From: Methylobacillus caricis | GTDB taxonomy: Bacteria; Pseudomonadota; Gammaproteobacteria; Burkholderiales; Methylophilaceae | Direction: 5' to 3' | Assembly: GCF_020532705.1 (NCBI RefSeq) | Contig: NZ_JAJAVD010000001.1 | Span: forward strand, 1,116,001-1,180,000 | Length of the DNA: 64,000 nt | Part shown: positions 20,070-29,664 of the stretch, piece by piece | How positions within the stretch are numbered: the stretch's first letter is position 1 | Layout: each line of letters starts with the position of its first letter | Program-made: the position numbers and the translations under genes | The notes under the pieces: generated by a model | What the model saw: the letters and a program-made list of their open reading frames with translations, nothing else | Told to the model about the DNA's origin: nothing | Databases searched by the model: none

Positions 20070-20852
20070 ATGACAGAACCAAAGATTCATCCAAGCGCGA
20101 TTGTTGATCCCAAGGCTGAGCTGGACTCCAGCGTTGAAGTTGGCCCGTTTTCCATCATAGGTCCAGGTGTCCGTATTGATGCTGGTACTCGTGTGGCCAG
20201 TCATGTGGTTATCAAGGGGCCGACTACCATAGGAAAGAATAATCAGATATTTCAGTATTCATCGCTGGGTGAAGTGCCCCAGGACAAGAAATTCAAGGAT
20301 GAGCCTACGCTGCTGGAGATTGGCGATGGCAATACCATCCGCGAGTTCTGTACCTTTAATCGTGGTACCGTGCAGGATAAAGGCACCACCAAGATAGGCA
20401 GTCATAACTGGATCATGGCCTATGTGCATATTGCGCATGACTGCCAGGTAGGCAACCACACGATTTTTGCCAATAATTCTTCACTGGCTGGGCACGTGGA
20501 TGTACACGATCATGCAATTCTGGGTGGTTTCACCTTGATACATCAATTTTGCAAGATAGGTTCACATGTGATCACAGCAGTGGGCTCAGTCGTCTTCAAG
20601 GATATTCCGCCCTATGTCACGGCTGCCGGATACGATGCCAAGCCGCATGGGATCAACTCCGAAGGGCTCAAGCGCCGCGGCTTCACTGCAGACAACATCC
20701 TGCAGATCAAGCGTGCATACAAGACGCTGTACCGGAATGGCCATACCTTGGAAGAAGCCAAGCTCAAGCTGGTTGAGCAGCAGAAAAATGCGCCTGAGCT
20801 TGATATCTTGGTTGAGTTCCTCGACCATTCAACTCGCGGCATTGTCCGCTAA
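20070..20852 (+). CDS. lpxA: UDP-N-acetylglucosamine acyltransferase
   Basis: The first step of lipid A synthesis: O-acylation of UDP-GlcNAc with a 3-hydroxyacyl-ACP. Length 260 is standard. The protein is mostly a left-handed beta-helix, beginning IHPSAIVDPKAELDSSVEVGP, with the catalytic histidine in AYVHIAHDCQVGN (about residue 122) and the GGFTLIHQFCKIG segment. The last 65 residues form the helical C-terminal domain. The start follows 2 bp after fabZ. Confidence 0.97.
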   Translation: MTEPKIHPSAIVDPKAELDSSVEVGPFSIIGPGVRIDAGTRVASHVVIKGPTTIGKNNQIFQYSSLGEVPQDKKFKDEPTLLEIGDGNTIREFCTFNRGTVQDKGTTKIGSHNWIMAYVHIAHDCQVGNHTIFANNSSLAGHVDVHDHAILGGFTLIHQFCKIGSHVITAVGSVVFKDIPPYVTAAGYDAKPHGINSEGLKRRGFTADNILQIKRAYKTLYRNGHTLEEAKLKLVEQQKNAPELDILVEFLDHSTRGIVR

Positions 20853-20866
20853 CGCGCGGGTGAAGT

Positions 20867-22003
20867 ATGCCGACCATAGGCATTGTAGCGGGCGAGGCCT
20901 CGGGCGATTTACTTGGTAGCCACCTGATCAGGGCCCTCAAGAAGCAACGCCCTGACCTTAAGTTTGTCGGGATTGCTGGCCCTAAAATGATCTCTGAAGG
21001 TGCTGAATCGCTGTTCCCTATGGAGCGGCTTTCCGTGCGCGGTTATGTTGAGGTGCTACGTCATTTGCCAGGCCTGCTGAGTATACGAAAACAGGTACTG
21101 CAACATTTTCTGCAAACCCCGCCCGATGTGTTCATCGGCATAGATGCGCCTGACTTCAACTTTGCATTGGAGCGCAAGCTCAAGAAGAACGGCATACGCA
21201 CCATCCATTATGTCAGCCCATCGATCTGGGCATGGCGTAAAGGACGTATGAAAAAAATCCAGCAGGCTGTCTCCCACATGCTGGCACTATTTCCTTTTGA
21301 GCCTGAATTGTACCGAGATGCTGGCGTTTCAGTGTCCTATGTTGGCCATCCATTGGCTGATATATTGCCCATGGAGCCTGATACTCAGGGGGCTCGGGAA
21401 AATCTCAAGATCAAGCCCGAAACCCTGGTGATTGCCATGCTGCCAGGAAGCCGCCAGAGTGAAGTGCAGCAGCTGGCTGACCTCTATGTGAAGTCTGCCC
21501 AGCTGATTGCCCAGGAAAGGCCTGATGTACAGTTTCTTGTGCCCCTGATCACGCGGGAAACCCGCGAGATATTCGAAAAAGCTATATATGCCAACCAGGC
21601 GTATGAGCTGCCATTGAAAATACTGTTTGGTCATGCGCACCTGGCCATGGAAGCTGCAGACGCGGTGGTGGTGGCCTCTGGTACAGCCACCCTGGAAGCA
21701 GCCTTGCTCAAACGTCCCATGGTGATTACTTATCGCATGCCAAACCTTAGTTGGCAGATACTGAAGCGCATGAATTACCTGCCATATGTGGGTTTGCCCA
21801 ATGTGCTAGCTGGCCGCTTTGTCGTGCCGGAATTGTTGCAGCATGATGCCATTCCTGAAAAATTGGCGGCCACTACACTCAAAATGGTCCAAGACAAGGA
21901 AATGATGGCGGATATCCGTGCGGAATTTACCCGTATTCATGAAAGTTTACGGCAGAATACCGAAGAAAAGGCGGCGCAAGCTGTCTTGTCCTTTATCAAA
22001 TGA
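20867..22003 (+). CDS. lpxB: Lipid A disaccharide synthase
   Basis: A peripheral inner-membrane glycosyltransferase (GT19) that joins UDP-2,3-diacylglucosamine and lipid X to the tetraacyl disaccharide. The start [19 protein letters not shown] (residues 3-21) is the family N-terminal signature. [10 protein letters not shown], the [13 protein letters not shown] stretch and the [10 protein letters not shown] motif are also seen, as is [14 protein letters not shown] for the UDP-sugar site. The 378-residue length is typical. The stop overlaps the rnhB start by ATGA. Confidence 0.97.
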   Translation: MPTIGIVAGEASGDLLGSHLIRALKKQRPDLKFVGIAGPKMISEGAESLFPMERLSVRGYVEVLRHLPGLLSIRKQVLQHFLQTPPDVFIGIDAPDFNFALERKLKKNGIRTIHYVSPSIWAWRKGRMKKIQQAVSHMLALFPFEPELYRDAGVSVSYVGHPLADILPMEPDTQGARENLKIKPETLVIAMLPGSRQSEVQQLADLYVKSAQLIAQERPDVQFLVPLITRETREIFEKAIYANQAYELPLKILFGHAHLAMEAADAVVVASGTATLEAALLKRPMVITYRMPNLSWQILKRMNYLPYVGLPNVLAGRFVVPELLQHDAIPEKLAATTLKMVQDKEMMADIRAEFTRIHESLRQNTEEKAAQAVLSFIK

Positions 22004-22575
22004 ATACTCAATTGGTTATCTGCGGTGTGGATGAGGCTGGGCGTGGTCCTCTAGCAGGTGCAGTCTATGCAGCCGCTGTGATACTTGACCCGTTGCGGCC
22101 TATAGTCGGCTTGGCTGACTCGAAGACATTATCAGAAAAAAAACGTGACTATTTGGCCATACAGATCAAGGAGAATGCCTTAGCCTGGGCTATTGCTTCC
22201 TGTAGCGCTGTTGAAATTGATGAGATCAATATTCTGCAGGCAAGTCTCTTGGCCATGAAGCGTGCAATTGAGCAATTGAACGTATTACCTGGCCGGGTGC
22301 TGGTAGACGGTCCTCATTGCCCCAAGATCGACATTGCGGCCCAGGGCATAATTAAAGGGGACAGCAAGGTGCAGGAAATTGCTGCTGCCTCCATACTCGC
22401 CAAAACCGCACGAGATCATGAAATGTATCAAATGCATACGCTTTATCCGCAATATGATTTTGCCAAGCACAAGGGTTACCCTACAGCCCATCATCTCAAG
22501 CTTCTTGCTGAACATGGTGCATCAGAAATACATAGGCGCAGTTATGCACCTGTGAGGCGAGTGCTTGGCGTATAG
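22000..22575 (+). CDS. rnhB: Ribonuclease HII
   Basis: Cuts RNA in RNA-DNA hybrids and removes single ribonucleotides from DNA. The active-site acidic residues are in [13 protein letters not shown] (D11, E12), in [10 protein letters not shown] (about D103), and in the aspartate after [21 protein letters not shown]. The 191-residue length is normal. It is the last gene of the envelope operon and overlaps lpxB by four bases. It ends convergently against the methyltransferase gene, with no clear intrinsic terminator in the 56-bp gap. Confidence 0.96.
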   Translation: MNTQLVICGVDEAGRGPLAGAVYAAAVILDPLRPIVGLADSKTLSEKKRDYLAIQIKENALAWAIASCSAVEIDEINILQASLLAMKRAIEQLNVLPGRVLVDGPHCPKIDIAAQGIIKGDSKVQEIAAASILAKTARDHEMYQMHTLYPQYDFAKHKGYPTAHHLKLLAEHGASEIHRRSYAPVRRVLGV

Positions 22576-22631
22576 CCGCAGCTTGCTATCCATTTTGCAG
22601 CCCTCTTTCTTTGCTGATTATTGTGGCTGAA

Positions 22632-23342
22632 TTAGCCCTGCAATAGAAAAACAGTAGGTTGCTTATGCAGCTCCGGCAACTCCGTTTTTCTCCAGTCCTG
22701 GATACTTTTACTCATAATCAGCTCTGTTGGCAGGGTGATATTGCGTGCGATGCATAGCCGTGTTTCGGGCTGGCACTGGGCCAGGATATCCTCGAGCAAG
22801 TGCTGGTTGCGATAGGGTGTTTCTATGAAAACCTGTGTTTCGCCCTGTTTCTGCGAATGGCGTTCTATTTCCTTCAGCCGGAGTATCCTGGCCTGCTTGT
22901 CACTGGGGATGTAACCCAGAAAGGCAAATCTCTGGCCATTGAAACCTGAGCCCATCAGTGCAAGCAGAATGGAAGAGGGGCCTACCAATGGCGCGACACG
23001 CACATGGTGCCGATGTGCCAAGGCCGCCAATCTGGCACCAGGGTCTGCAATGCCGGGGCAACCGGCTTCAGACATCAAACCGACATCCTTGCCTGCCAGC
23101 AGTGGGTGCAGCAAAGCAGGCAGCTCCTTGTCTGTGGTGTGTTCGTTAAGCAGCATCAGTTCCAGTTCGCGCACTGGTTTAAGCGGCTTGATGGTGCTGA
23201 GGAAGCGTCTTGCAGTTTTCTCGTTCTCAACTACAAAAGTATCCAGCTTCTGTGCCAGTGACACAACATCAGGAGGCAATACCTGGTTAATGTTGTCAGC
23301 ACCCAGCGTAACCGGGATCAGGTATAAGGTACCGTAACTCAA
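22632..23342 (-). CDS. SAM-dependent methyltransferase of the tetrapyrrole methylase / RsmI-like family
   Basis: A 236-residue protein with the tetrapyrrole methylase fold. GTLYLIPVTLGADN at the N-terminus, DVGLMSEAGCPGIADPG (about residues 85-101), VGPSSILLALMGSG and FVFIETPYR-type region (QVFIETPYRN) are the family motifs shared with RsmI, which 2'-O-methylates 16S rRNA at C1402. It is shorter than RsmI (about 280) and represents the short RsmI-like group often found beside maf. The start is TTG overlapping the stop of the DUF4139 gene (TTGA), so translation looks coupled. The actual substrate is not known. Confidence 0.8.
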   Translation of the reverse strand: MSYGTLYLIPVTLGADNINQVLPPDVVSLAQKLDTFVVENEKTARRFLSTIKPLKPVRELELMLLNEHTTDKELPALLHPLLAGKDVGLMSEAGCPGIADPGARLAALAHRHHVRVAPLVGPSSILLALMGSGFNGQRFAFLGYIPSDKQARILRLKEIERHSQKQGETQVFIETPYRNQHLLEDILAQCQPETRLCIARNITLPTELIMSKSIQDWRKTELPELHKQPTVFLLQG

Positions 23343-24775
23343 TATTTCACCTGTGTCCTGTAAGTCAATGTCGTAGAACTTTCAGCGGGAATGCTGATGT
23401 TCCAACTGGCGGTACTACTGCTGGATTTATTGCTGGGATGACTCTGCTGGAGGATTTTCCAATCGCCAGGAATTGGTTCTACCACATTGACTGTTATCGC
23501 CTCTTTCTTGGCATTTTTCAGCACAATTTCATAAGCGCTCTCAAATTGGCTGTTGTCCTTGGCGGGATTGGGCAATTTCTTGAAGTCAGTTTGCTTCTTG
23601 TCGGCAGTGACGTCAAAGGATTCCCCCAGTTTAAGCCTGACGGTTTCATTTTTTGCTGTGTGGTCGATATTGTCCTCACCAATAAATTGGGCATTGCCCT
23701 GGCTATCTTGCTTGTAGACGCGCATGATGCCTTTGGGCAGGGGCATACCCAGTCTGGCGCTTTCCTTGTTGTCAAACTCGATATATACGCCTACCTTCAA
23801 CTTTTGTCCCAGATTACCCTGGCTGGACTGGTAATAATAGTTGGCGCCACGTAATACCAGTTCTTTTCGTACAGGAACAGCGGTTGCCGAGAGCAATGCC
23901 ACCTGTTTGGTCTGGTTTTCCGCTATGGTGGTTGACCTGTCCAAGCTATACAAGTGATATTCCAGCAGTGATTCTTCAGCCATGGAAGCTGCGTCAGCCA
24001 TCATCATCTCGTTTTTGCGCATCACTGCCATGGGCATTGGACGTGGTGGTTGTATGCGATTGACGTCACCAGCTACCAATTGCAGCCTGGCATTGTGATA
24101 GGCGGTGCCACTAGTGTTGGAGAGTGTCACCCAGCCCGATAAATCCAGCTTGTCTTCAGCAGGGTTGAGTTGCGCTACATAGTCTGCCTTCCAGCCCAAG
24201 CCGCCAGTCAGGTAGCTCAACTCTATATCTTGAGTACCTGTGCCCTGGTTTTGCAGTTGGACCACCAAAGTAGGACGGTCACGCAGGTTGCTTGGTACAT
24301 CGGGATAGGCGATTCGGCCTGGAATGCCGGTTTCGATGCGATTGCCGATTTTGAGCACAGTACCATTATTGGTTGCCAGTACCTGTGCCTGCTCACTGCT
24401 TTCAGCGCCTGTCGCAGGACTGGTCTTGATGACCTCGACTGTTTTCCCCACGTATTTTTCCAGCAGTTTTTCCGGGCTTAACAGGTCGTAATCAAAATTC
24501 TGCTCCAATATTCGCAGGTTGCCGTTCAGGCTGCGCAACAAGGCTGTCTCAGCCAGTATTTGTGCACTGACATCACGCAAGGCCAGGCTGTTGAAGCCAG
24601 TCTTGAGCTGCACTTTGCGTTGATCCTTGACCAAGGCAAGGTCGCCATTGTAGATGGTCACTGCAACACTTTGCTGGTCTTGCAATGTGCTGCGTATCTC
24701 ATCGGCTTCGGACGCATGCAATGGCTGGTTGAACATGGCGATGAAGCTGCAGGCAATTGCGGTATGCTTGAACAT
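23339..24775 (-). CDS. DUF4139 domain protein, exported
   Basis: A 478-residue protein with a signal peptide (MFKHTAIACSFIAMF, cleavage near LHA-SEAD) and a good ribosome site (ggag) before the ATG. The rest matches the DUF4139 layout: an N-terminal segment (VAVTIYNGDLALVKDQRKV), then a beta-rich domain with LTGGLGWKADYVAQL (about residues 187-201) and LDLSGWVTLSNTSGTAYHNARLQLVAGDV, and finally PIPGDWKILQQS and a C-terminal strand TLTYRTQVKY. The molecular function is unknown. It sits between the methyltransferase and the Maf gene, which are neighbours in many relatives, so it may be a lineage-specific insertion. Confidence 0.8.
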   Translation of the reverse strand: MFKHTAIACSFIAMFNQPLHASEADEIRSTLQDQQSVAVTIYNGDLALVKDQRKVQLKTGFNSLALRDVSAQILAETALLRSLNGNLRILEQNFDYDLLSPEKLLEKYVGKTVEVIKTSPATGAESSEQAQVLATNNGTVLKIGNRIETGIPGRIAYPDVPSNLRDRPTLVVQLQNQGTGTQDIELSYLTGGLGWKADYVAQLNPAEDKLDLSGWVTLSNTSGTAYHNARLQLVAGDVNRIQPPRPMPMAVMRKNEMMMADAASMAEESLLEYHLYSLDRSTTIAENQTKQVALLSATAVPVRKELVLRGANYYYQSSQGNLGQKLKVGVYIEFDNKESARLGMPLPKGIMRVYKQDSQGNAQFIGEDNIDHTAKNETVRLKLGESFDVTADKKQTDFKKLPNPAKDNSQFESAYEIVLKNAKKEAITVNVVEPIPGDWKILQQSHPSNKSSSSTASWNISIPAESSTTLTYRTQVKY

Positions 24776-24804
24776 GATTGATCTCCTTTATTATTGGCGT
24801 GATG

Positions 24805-25389
24805 CTAGATCACGCTAATTCCTTCATTTTCCAGCATGCTGACTAGCCGGATGAGTGGCAGGCCTATCAGTGCGTTGGGATCGTCACCATGCATGGATGC
24901 GATTACTGCTATGCCCAGTCCTTCCGACTTGGCACTACCAGCGCAGTTGTAGGGCTGCTCCTTGCGCAGGTAGTTCTCTATCTGTTGATTGCTGAGTTGG
25001 CGGAAATTGACAGTATAAGGGACAACTTCCGCTTGCATATTGCCGGTGCAAGCATTGTAAAGACAGAGGGCACTATGAAAAATCACACTACGCCCGCGCA
25101 TCAGTTGTAACTGGCGTACTGCATTTTCATGGGTAAGAGGCTTGCCAAGTTGCTGTCCATCTATGGTGGCAACCTGGTCGCAGCCTATGATCAAGGTATC
25201 ATTGCATGTCTCGCCAATTTTCCTGGCCTTGGATTGCGCCAGCCGCAGCGCAGTTTGCTCAGGGGGTTCATCTGCCAAAGGCGTTTCATCTATCTCTGGC
25301 GCTACGCTGCTGAACGGCAGTTGCAGTCTTTCCAGCAGTTCACGCCTGTAGGGCGAGGAAGAGGCAAGTATGAGAGGAGGCTTGTTCAT
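24805..25389 (-). CDS. Maf-family nucleotide pyrophosphatase (YceF type)
   Basis: A 194-residue housekeeping pyrophosphatase that removes non-canonical nucleotides; the YceF subgroup prefers 7-methyl-GTP. The Maf signature [17 protein letters not shown] is at residues 6-22, with IDETPL, the catalytic GCDQV motif (about 68-72) and [12 protein letters not shown] later. I prefer the ATG at 25389 since family proteins start a few residues before LILAS; another in-frame ATG at 25410 would add seven residues. In many proteobacteria this gene lies divergent from yceD-rpmF; here the two pyruvate carboxylase genes separate them. Confidence 0.88.
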   Translation of the reverse strand: MNKPPLILASSSPYRRELLERLQLPFSSVAPEIDETPLADEPPEQTALRLAQSKARKIGETCNDTLIIGCDQVATIDGQQLGKPLTHENAVRQLQLMRGRSVIFHSALCLYNACTGNMQAEVVPYTVNFRQLSNQQIENYLRKEQPYNCAGSAKSEGLGIAVIASMHGDDPNALIGLPLIRLVSMLENEGISVI

Positions 25390-25437
25390 TGATAAAGTGA
25401 AAATATCCATATTGAAGATTAATAATGGGCCAAAAGT

Positions 25438-25464
25438 AAAAAGCCGGGCTAGGCCGGCTTTTAT
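25438..25464 (-). terminator. Intrinsic terminator after pycB
   Basis: AAAAGCCGG (25439-25447) pairs with CCGGCTTTT (25454-25462) around a 6-base loop. On the minus strand it lies 28 bp after the pycB stop and is followed by a T run, so it ends the pycAB transcript before maf. Confidence 0.85.
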
Positions 25465-25491
25465 TTAGATCAAAGCACTGGGTATCCGGCT

Positions 25492-27342
25492 TTAATCGGG
25501 CTGAATTTCTAATAATGCTTCGTCAGGGGTGACAGAATCGCCTTTCTTGACGTGTATGGCAACGACCACACCAGTCTTGGAAGCCTGGATTTCATTTTCC
25601 ATCTTCATGGCCTCAATGACCAGTACTCCATCGCCTGCGCTGACCTTGTCACCAATATTGACCTTAACATCCACAATGGTACCTGGCATGGCGGTCGTGA
25701 CGCAGCCTGGATGGGAAGGGCGGGGGCGGCCGCTACCATTGCTGGAGTTGCTGGATTTTTTCTTGGCTTCACCGTTACCGTTCTGTGCGCCTGATACTTC
25801 AATTTCGCTCAAGGTTTCCACAACCACTTCTTCCGCCACCCCATCTACTGAAACATAGAATGGACGCTGTTCTTCGCCATGATGCCCGCTGCCGGTCAGC
25901 TTGATATGGAAGGTTTCACCATGCAGGGTGACGTTGAACTCACTCGGGGCATAGCGTGAAGCACTGGTGGTTACCGTATCCTTGCTCAGCAACGGCTCGG
26001 GCTTGAGACTGCCTGCATTGCGCTCTTGCAGGAAGGTCTTGGCAAGGTCAGGGAACATGGCGTAGGTCAGCACATCCTCCTCACTCTTGGCCAGGCCTTC
26101 TACCTCATTGCGCAGTTTTTCCATTTCGGCGCTGAGCAGGTCCGCAGGGCGGCACTCAATCACTTCGGCATTGCCTACGGCCAGGCTTCGTACATCTGCA
26201 TTTACTGTGGAAGGTGCCTTGCCGTAATGGCCAAGCAGGTAGTTCTTGACCTCATTGGTGACAGACTTATAGCGTGCGCCTGTCATCACATTGAGTACTG
26301 CCTGGGTGCCAACGATCTGTGATGTGGGCGTTACCAAAGGAGGGAAGCCCAAATCTTCACGAACGCGCGGGATTTCATCCAGCACTTCATCCATGCGGTT
26401 AAGCGCGCCTTGCTCCTTGAGCTGGTTGGAAAGATTGGAGATCATGCCGCCCGGCACTTGATTGACCAGCACCCGGGTATCCACTCCGGTGAATTCGCTC
26501 TCAAATTGCCAGTATTTCTTGCGTACTTCACGGAAGTAAGCAGAAATTTCCTGCAGCAGGCCAATATCCAGGCCGGTGTCATATTCGGTTCCCTTGAGCG
26601 CAGCCACAATACTTTCGGTGGTCGGCAGGCTGGCGCCTTCGGCAAATGATGAGATGCAACCGTCAACAATGGAAACACCGTTATCAACGGCGCGTTGAAT
26701 GGACATGCTTGCCAGGCCTGACGTTGCATGAGCATGCAGGTGGATAGGCAGGCTGGTGGCGGCACGCAATGCCTTGACCAGGTCGCCGGTCACTTGTGGT
26801 GTCAGCAGGCTGGCCATATCCTTGATGGCAATCGTGTCACAGCCAAAGCTTTCCAGCTCCTTCGCCAGGTTGACGAAGTATGGGATATCATGGACTGGGC
26901 TGGTTGTGTAACTGATGGTGCCTTCTGCGTGCTTGCCAACGGCTTTGACTGCTTCAATGGAGGTTTTAAGGTTACGGATGTCGTTCATCGCATCAAAAAT
27001 GCGGAATACGTCTATGCCATTGTCTGCAGATTTCTGCACAAAAGCACGTACAACATCATCCGAGTAGTGGCGATAGCCGAGCAGGTTCTGGCCGCGCAGC
27101 AGCATTTGGATGCGGCTATTGGGCAGGGCACGGCGCAGCTTCTTCAGGCGCTCCCATGGATCCTCGCGCAGGTAACGCACACAGGCGTCAAAAGTGGCGC
27201 CTCCCCACGCTTCAAGCGACCAGAAGCCAACTGAGTCGAGTTTTGAACAGATGGGCAGCATGTCATCGGTGCGCATGCGGGTCGCAATCAGCGACTGGTG
27301 ACCATCACGTAGAACTACGTCTGTTACATGTACTTTTGCCAT
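25492..27342 (-). CDS. pycB: Pyruvate carboxylase subunit B (carboxyltransferase plus biotin carrier)
   Basis: Transfers CO2 from biotin to pyruvate, giving oxaloacetate, an anaplerotic step. The 616-residue chain has the HMGL-like TIM barrel first (DVVLRDGHQSLIATRMRT, residues 7-24; HLHAHATSGLA about 202-212), then the conserved carboxylase domain, a Ser/Asn/Gly/Pro-rich linker (about 515-535) and the biotinyl domain with EAMKMENEIQ (biotinyl lysine near residue 580). The sodium-pump oxaloacetate decarboxylase alpha subunit has the same architecture. The adjacent biotin carboxylase gene and the absence of oadB/oadG nearby favour a two-subunit pyruvate carboxylase. Confidence 0.9.
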   Translation of the reverse strand: MAKVHVTDVVLRDGHQSLIATRMRTDDMLPICSKLDSVGFWSLEAWGGATFDACVRYLREDPWERLKKLRRALPNSRIQMLLRGQNLLGYRHYSDDVVRAFVQKSADNGIDVFRIFDAMNDIRNLKTSIEAVKAVGKHAEGTISYTTSPVHDIPYFVNLAKELESFGCDTIAIKDMASLLTPQVTGDLVKALRAATSLPIHLHAHATSGLASMSIQRAVDNGVSIVDGCISSFAEGASLPTTESIVAALKGTEYDTGLDIGLLQEISAYFREVRKKYWQFESEFTGVDTRVLVNQVPGGMISNLSNQLKEQGALNRMDEVLDEIPRVREDLGFPPLVTPTSQIVGTQAVLNVMTGARYKSVTNEVKNYLLGHYGKAPSTVNADVRSLAVGNAEVIECRPADLLSAEMEKLRNEVEGLAKSEEDVLTYAMFPDLAKTFLQERNAGSLKPEPLLSKDTVTTSASRYAPSEFNVTLHGETFHIKLTGSGHHGEEQRPFYVSVDGVAEEVVVETLSEIEVSGAQNGNGEAKKKSSNSSNGSGRPRPSHPGCVTTAMPGTIVDVKVNIGDKVSAGDGVLVIEAMKMENEIQASKTGVVVAIHVKKGDSVTPDEALLEIQPD

Positions 27343-27377
27343 AATCTTTTTACCACTTCAAGGTGTTAATGTAAGCC

Positions 27378-28796
27378 TCAGATACCCTCGTGGGCAGCTA
27401 TTGCAGCAGAAATCGCCGCAGCAATCAGTTCCCGAGGGAGTTCTGTTGCATAGTTGGCAAGCTCGGGGTGTGCCTCTACAAAGCTTGTATCAAACTTTGC
27501 GGCACGGAAATCCGGGTGCTTAAGAATTTCCTGATAATAAGGGATGGTGGTTTTTACGCCATAGACCACGGTATCACTCAGCGCGCGTCGGCCGCGTTCG
27601 ACCACACTTTCCCAGTTCAGTGCCCAGACAGTCAGTTTGGCGCACATGGAGTCATAGTAAGGCGGAATCACATAGCCGCTATACATGGCCGCGTCCATAC
27701 GGATGCCCGGGCCGCCAGGAGAGTAGTAGCGTGTGATTTTGCCGAAGCTGGGCAGGAAGTCGTTCTTGGGATCTTCTGCATTGATACGAAACTCCATGGC
27801 AAAGCCACGATACTGTACCTCAGCCTGCTTGTATTGCAGACGCTGACCGTCGGCGACACGAATCTGCTCCTGTACGATATCAATCCCGGTGATGGATTCC
27901 GTAACAGTATGTTCCACCTGCAAGCGGGTATTCATTTCCATGAAATAGAAGTTGTTATCGGAGTCGAGCAGGAATTCCACGGTGCCGGCATTTTTATATC
28001 CAACCGCCTTGGCGGCCTTGACCGCAAGCGTGCCTATATAGTCGCGCTGAGCCTTGCTTAGCTGTGGGGACGGGGCAATTTCAATCAGCTTCTGGTTACG
28101 CCGCTGGATGGAGCAGTCACGCTCAAACAAGTGAATTACGTTACCGTGGCTGTCGGCCAGAATTTGTACTTCTATATGGCGTGGGTTCACCACGCATTTC
28201 TCAAGAAACACTTCCGGCTTGCCAAATGCCTTGCTGGCTTCAGAAATGACGCGGTCATAGTTGCCGAGCAGCTCTTTTTCATCATTGCAACGGCGTATGC
28301 CTCGGCCGCCACCACCATTGGTTGCTTTCAGCATGACTGGATAGCCGATCTTGGCGGCGAGTTTGCGGGCCTCTTCCAGGTCGGCCAGGTTGCCTTCACT
28401 GCCAGGTACGCAAGGGATGCCAGCCTTGATCATGGCAGTACGTGCCTGGATCTTATCCCCCATCTGGCGGATGACTTTGGCGTCAGGGCCTATGAACTTG
28501 ATACCGCGGCGCGCACAGATTTCTGCCAGCTCTGGATTCTCAGAAAGAAATCCATAGCCCGGATGTAGTGCGTCACAGCCGGAAGCAACTGCAAGATTGA
28601 CTATATTATGTGCATTCAGATAGCCCAATACAGGATCTGAACCAATGTTGTAAGCTTCATCAGCTTTTTTGACGTGCAATGCGTGGCGGTCTGCATCCGC
28701 ATATATCGCCACCGACTTGATGCCCATCTCTGAGCATGCGCGAACAATACGCACGGCGATTTCGCCACGATTGGCAATTAGAATTTTTTTGATCAC
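27378..28796 (-). CDS. pycA: Pyruvate carboxylase subunit A (biotin carboxylase)
   Basis: A 472-residue ATP-grasp enzyme that carboxylates biotin with bicarbonate and ATP. Motifs: [15 protein letters not shown] (residues 3-17), [14 protein letters not shown] (ATP loop, about 158-171), [15 protein letters not shown], and [14 protein letters not shown] (about 291-304) with metal and catalytic residues. AccC of acetyl-CoA carboxylase is very similar, but the pycB gene 35 bp downstream on the same strand points to pyruvate carboxylase. It is divergent from yceD with a 73-bp gap that holds a strong plus-strand promoter. Confidence 0.9.
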   Translation of the reverse strand: MIKKILIANRGEIAVRIVRACSEMGIKSVAIYADADRHALHVKKADEAYNIGSDPVLGYLNAHNIVNLAVASGCDALHPGYGFLSENPELAEICARRGIKFIGPDAKVIRQMGDKIQARTAMIKAGIPCVPGSEGNLADLEEARKLAAKIGYPVMLKATNGGGGRGIRRCNDEKELLGNYDRVISEASKAFGKPEVFLEKCVVNPRHIEVQILADSHGNVIHLFERDCSIQRRNQKLIEIAPSPQLSKAQRDYIGTLAVKAAKAVGYKNAGTVEFLLDSDNNFYFMEMNTRLQVEHTVTESITGIDIVQEQIRVADGQRLQYKQAEVQYRGFAMEFRINAEDPKNDFLPSFGKITRYYSPGGPGIRMDAAMYSGYVIPPYYDSMCAKLTVWALNWESVVERGRRALSDTVVYGVKTTIPYYQEILKHPDFRAAKFDTSFVEAHPELANYATELPRELIAAAISAAIAAHEGI

Positions 28797-28831
28797 TGAG
28801 TAAACCTAAACCTGAAAAATGGTGCTGATTT

Positions 28832-28860
28832 TTGACACAGAAACCCACAAATTATATCAT
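28832..28860 (+). promoter_or_regulatory. Sigma-70 promoter of the yceD-rpmF-fab operon
   Basis: A perfect -35 (TTGACA, 28832-28837), a 17-bp spacer and a -10 of TATCAT (28855-28860, five of six matches). Transcription should start near 28867, only about 3 nt before the chosen yceD ATG, so the mRNA may be nearly leaderless. Confidence 0.75.
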
Positions 28861-28869
28861 GCGCGCCTT

Positions 28870-29394
28870 ATGACTGCACAAGCAATCAACGTACCTGTTA
28901 TTAATAGCCTCGAGTTTGCAAGAAAAGCGCTTGAGTTTCATGATATACTCCCGCTCTTGCGATTTTCTCGCTTGAGCGAGTATCTGGCGTCCTCTGACGG
29001 AACGGTGGATATTAGCTTGATCGGCAAGGTCGATGCGCAAGGTAGGCCGATATTGCAGCTCAGGGTGCAAGCGGCACTAATATTGACGTGTCAGCGTTGC
29101 CTGGATTCATTTGAATATTCGCTGGATCTTGATGCTGATTTTATTATAGTCGCCAACGAGAACGCGATTCCGTCGCCAGATTCAGATGAATATGACGACG
29201 AGGTGGATTATCTGGTTGCTGAAACGCAATTGCAGGTGATAGACCTGGTAGAAGACGAGATATTGCTGGCCTTGCCCCTGGCACCCAAGCATGAAGAAAG
29301 TACTTGCGGAGGAACGGGCAGGACTGAGTTGGAGAAACCGAGCCCTTTTGCTGTTTTAAAAGGTCTTAAAACTGGCAAAAGCCAAAACGATTAG
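28870..29394 (+). CDS. yceD: YceD family protein (DUF177), 23S rRNA accumulation
   Basis: A 174-residue protein that family studies link to 23S rRNA accumulation or ribosome assembly; it is regularly encoded before rpmF. The zinc-knuckle-like pair LTCQRCLDSF (about residues 78-87) and, near the end, the cysteine in ESTCGG, then VEDEILLALPLAPKH and KPSPFAVLKGLK, are the family marks. An in-frame start at 28819 would lie upstream of the promoter's -10 element, so the ATG at 28870 is preferred. No ribosome site is seen there, in line with a leaderless or very short leader. Confidence 0.88.
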   Translation: MTAQAINVPVINSLEFARKALEFHDILPLLRFSRLSEYLASSDGTVDISLIGKVDAQGRPILQLRVQAALILTCQRCLDSFEYSLDLDADFIIVANENAIPSPDSDEYDDEVDYLVAETQLQVIDLVEDEILLALPLAPKHEESTCGGTGRTELEKPSPFAVLKGLKTGKSQND

Positions 29395-29411
29395 TTAATT
29401 AGGAGTAAATT

Positions 29412-29591
29412 ATGGCTGTTCAACAAAATAAAAAGTCACCATCCAAGCGTGGCATGCACCGCTCGCATGACTTTTTGACCAACCCACCACTGGCAGTTGA
29501 GCCAACAACTGGCGAAATTCACCTGCGTCACCACGTGAGCCCCAATGGCTACTATCGTGGTCGCAAGGTATTGCCAGCCAAGGGTGAGTAA
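29412..29591 (+). CDS. rpmF: 50S ribosomal protein L32
   Basis: A 59-residue basic protein of the large ribosomal subunit. It starts [20 protein letters not shown], the standard L32 N-terminus, and ends in [14 protein letters not shown] strong ribosome site (aggag) lies 7 bp before the ATG. It has no zinc cysteines, as is usual in proteobacteria. It follows yceD by 17 bp and is followed by a terminator-like hairpin before plsX. Confidence 0.97.
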   Translation: MAVQQNKKSPSKRGMHRSHDFLTNPPLAVEPTTGEIHLRHHVSPNGYYRGRKVLPAKGE

Positions 29592-29614
29592 TCTCCCTGA
29601 TATTGCAGGCTTAT

Positions 29615-29641
29615 GCGCCAGCCTTTATGGCTGGCGCTTTT
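29615..29641 (+). terminator. Terminator/attenuator between rpmF and plsX
   Basis: GCGCCAGCC-tttat-GGCTGGCGC followed by tttt, 23 bp after rpmF. As plsX starts 24 bp later with no obvious promoter between, it is likely a partial terminator that gives more rpmF than plsX transcript. Confidence 0.8.
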
Positions 29642-29664
29642 GTATTTAACGTCCGATTGTGATC

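Noticed and set aside
25492-27342. Annotation as oxaloacetate decarboxylase alpha subunit (oadA)
   Set aside because: The architecture is the same, but the adjacent biotin carboxylase subunit and the lack of membrane beta and gamma subunits favour pyruvate carboxylase subunit B.
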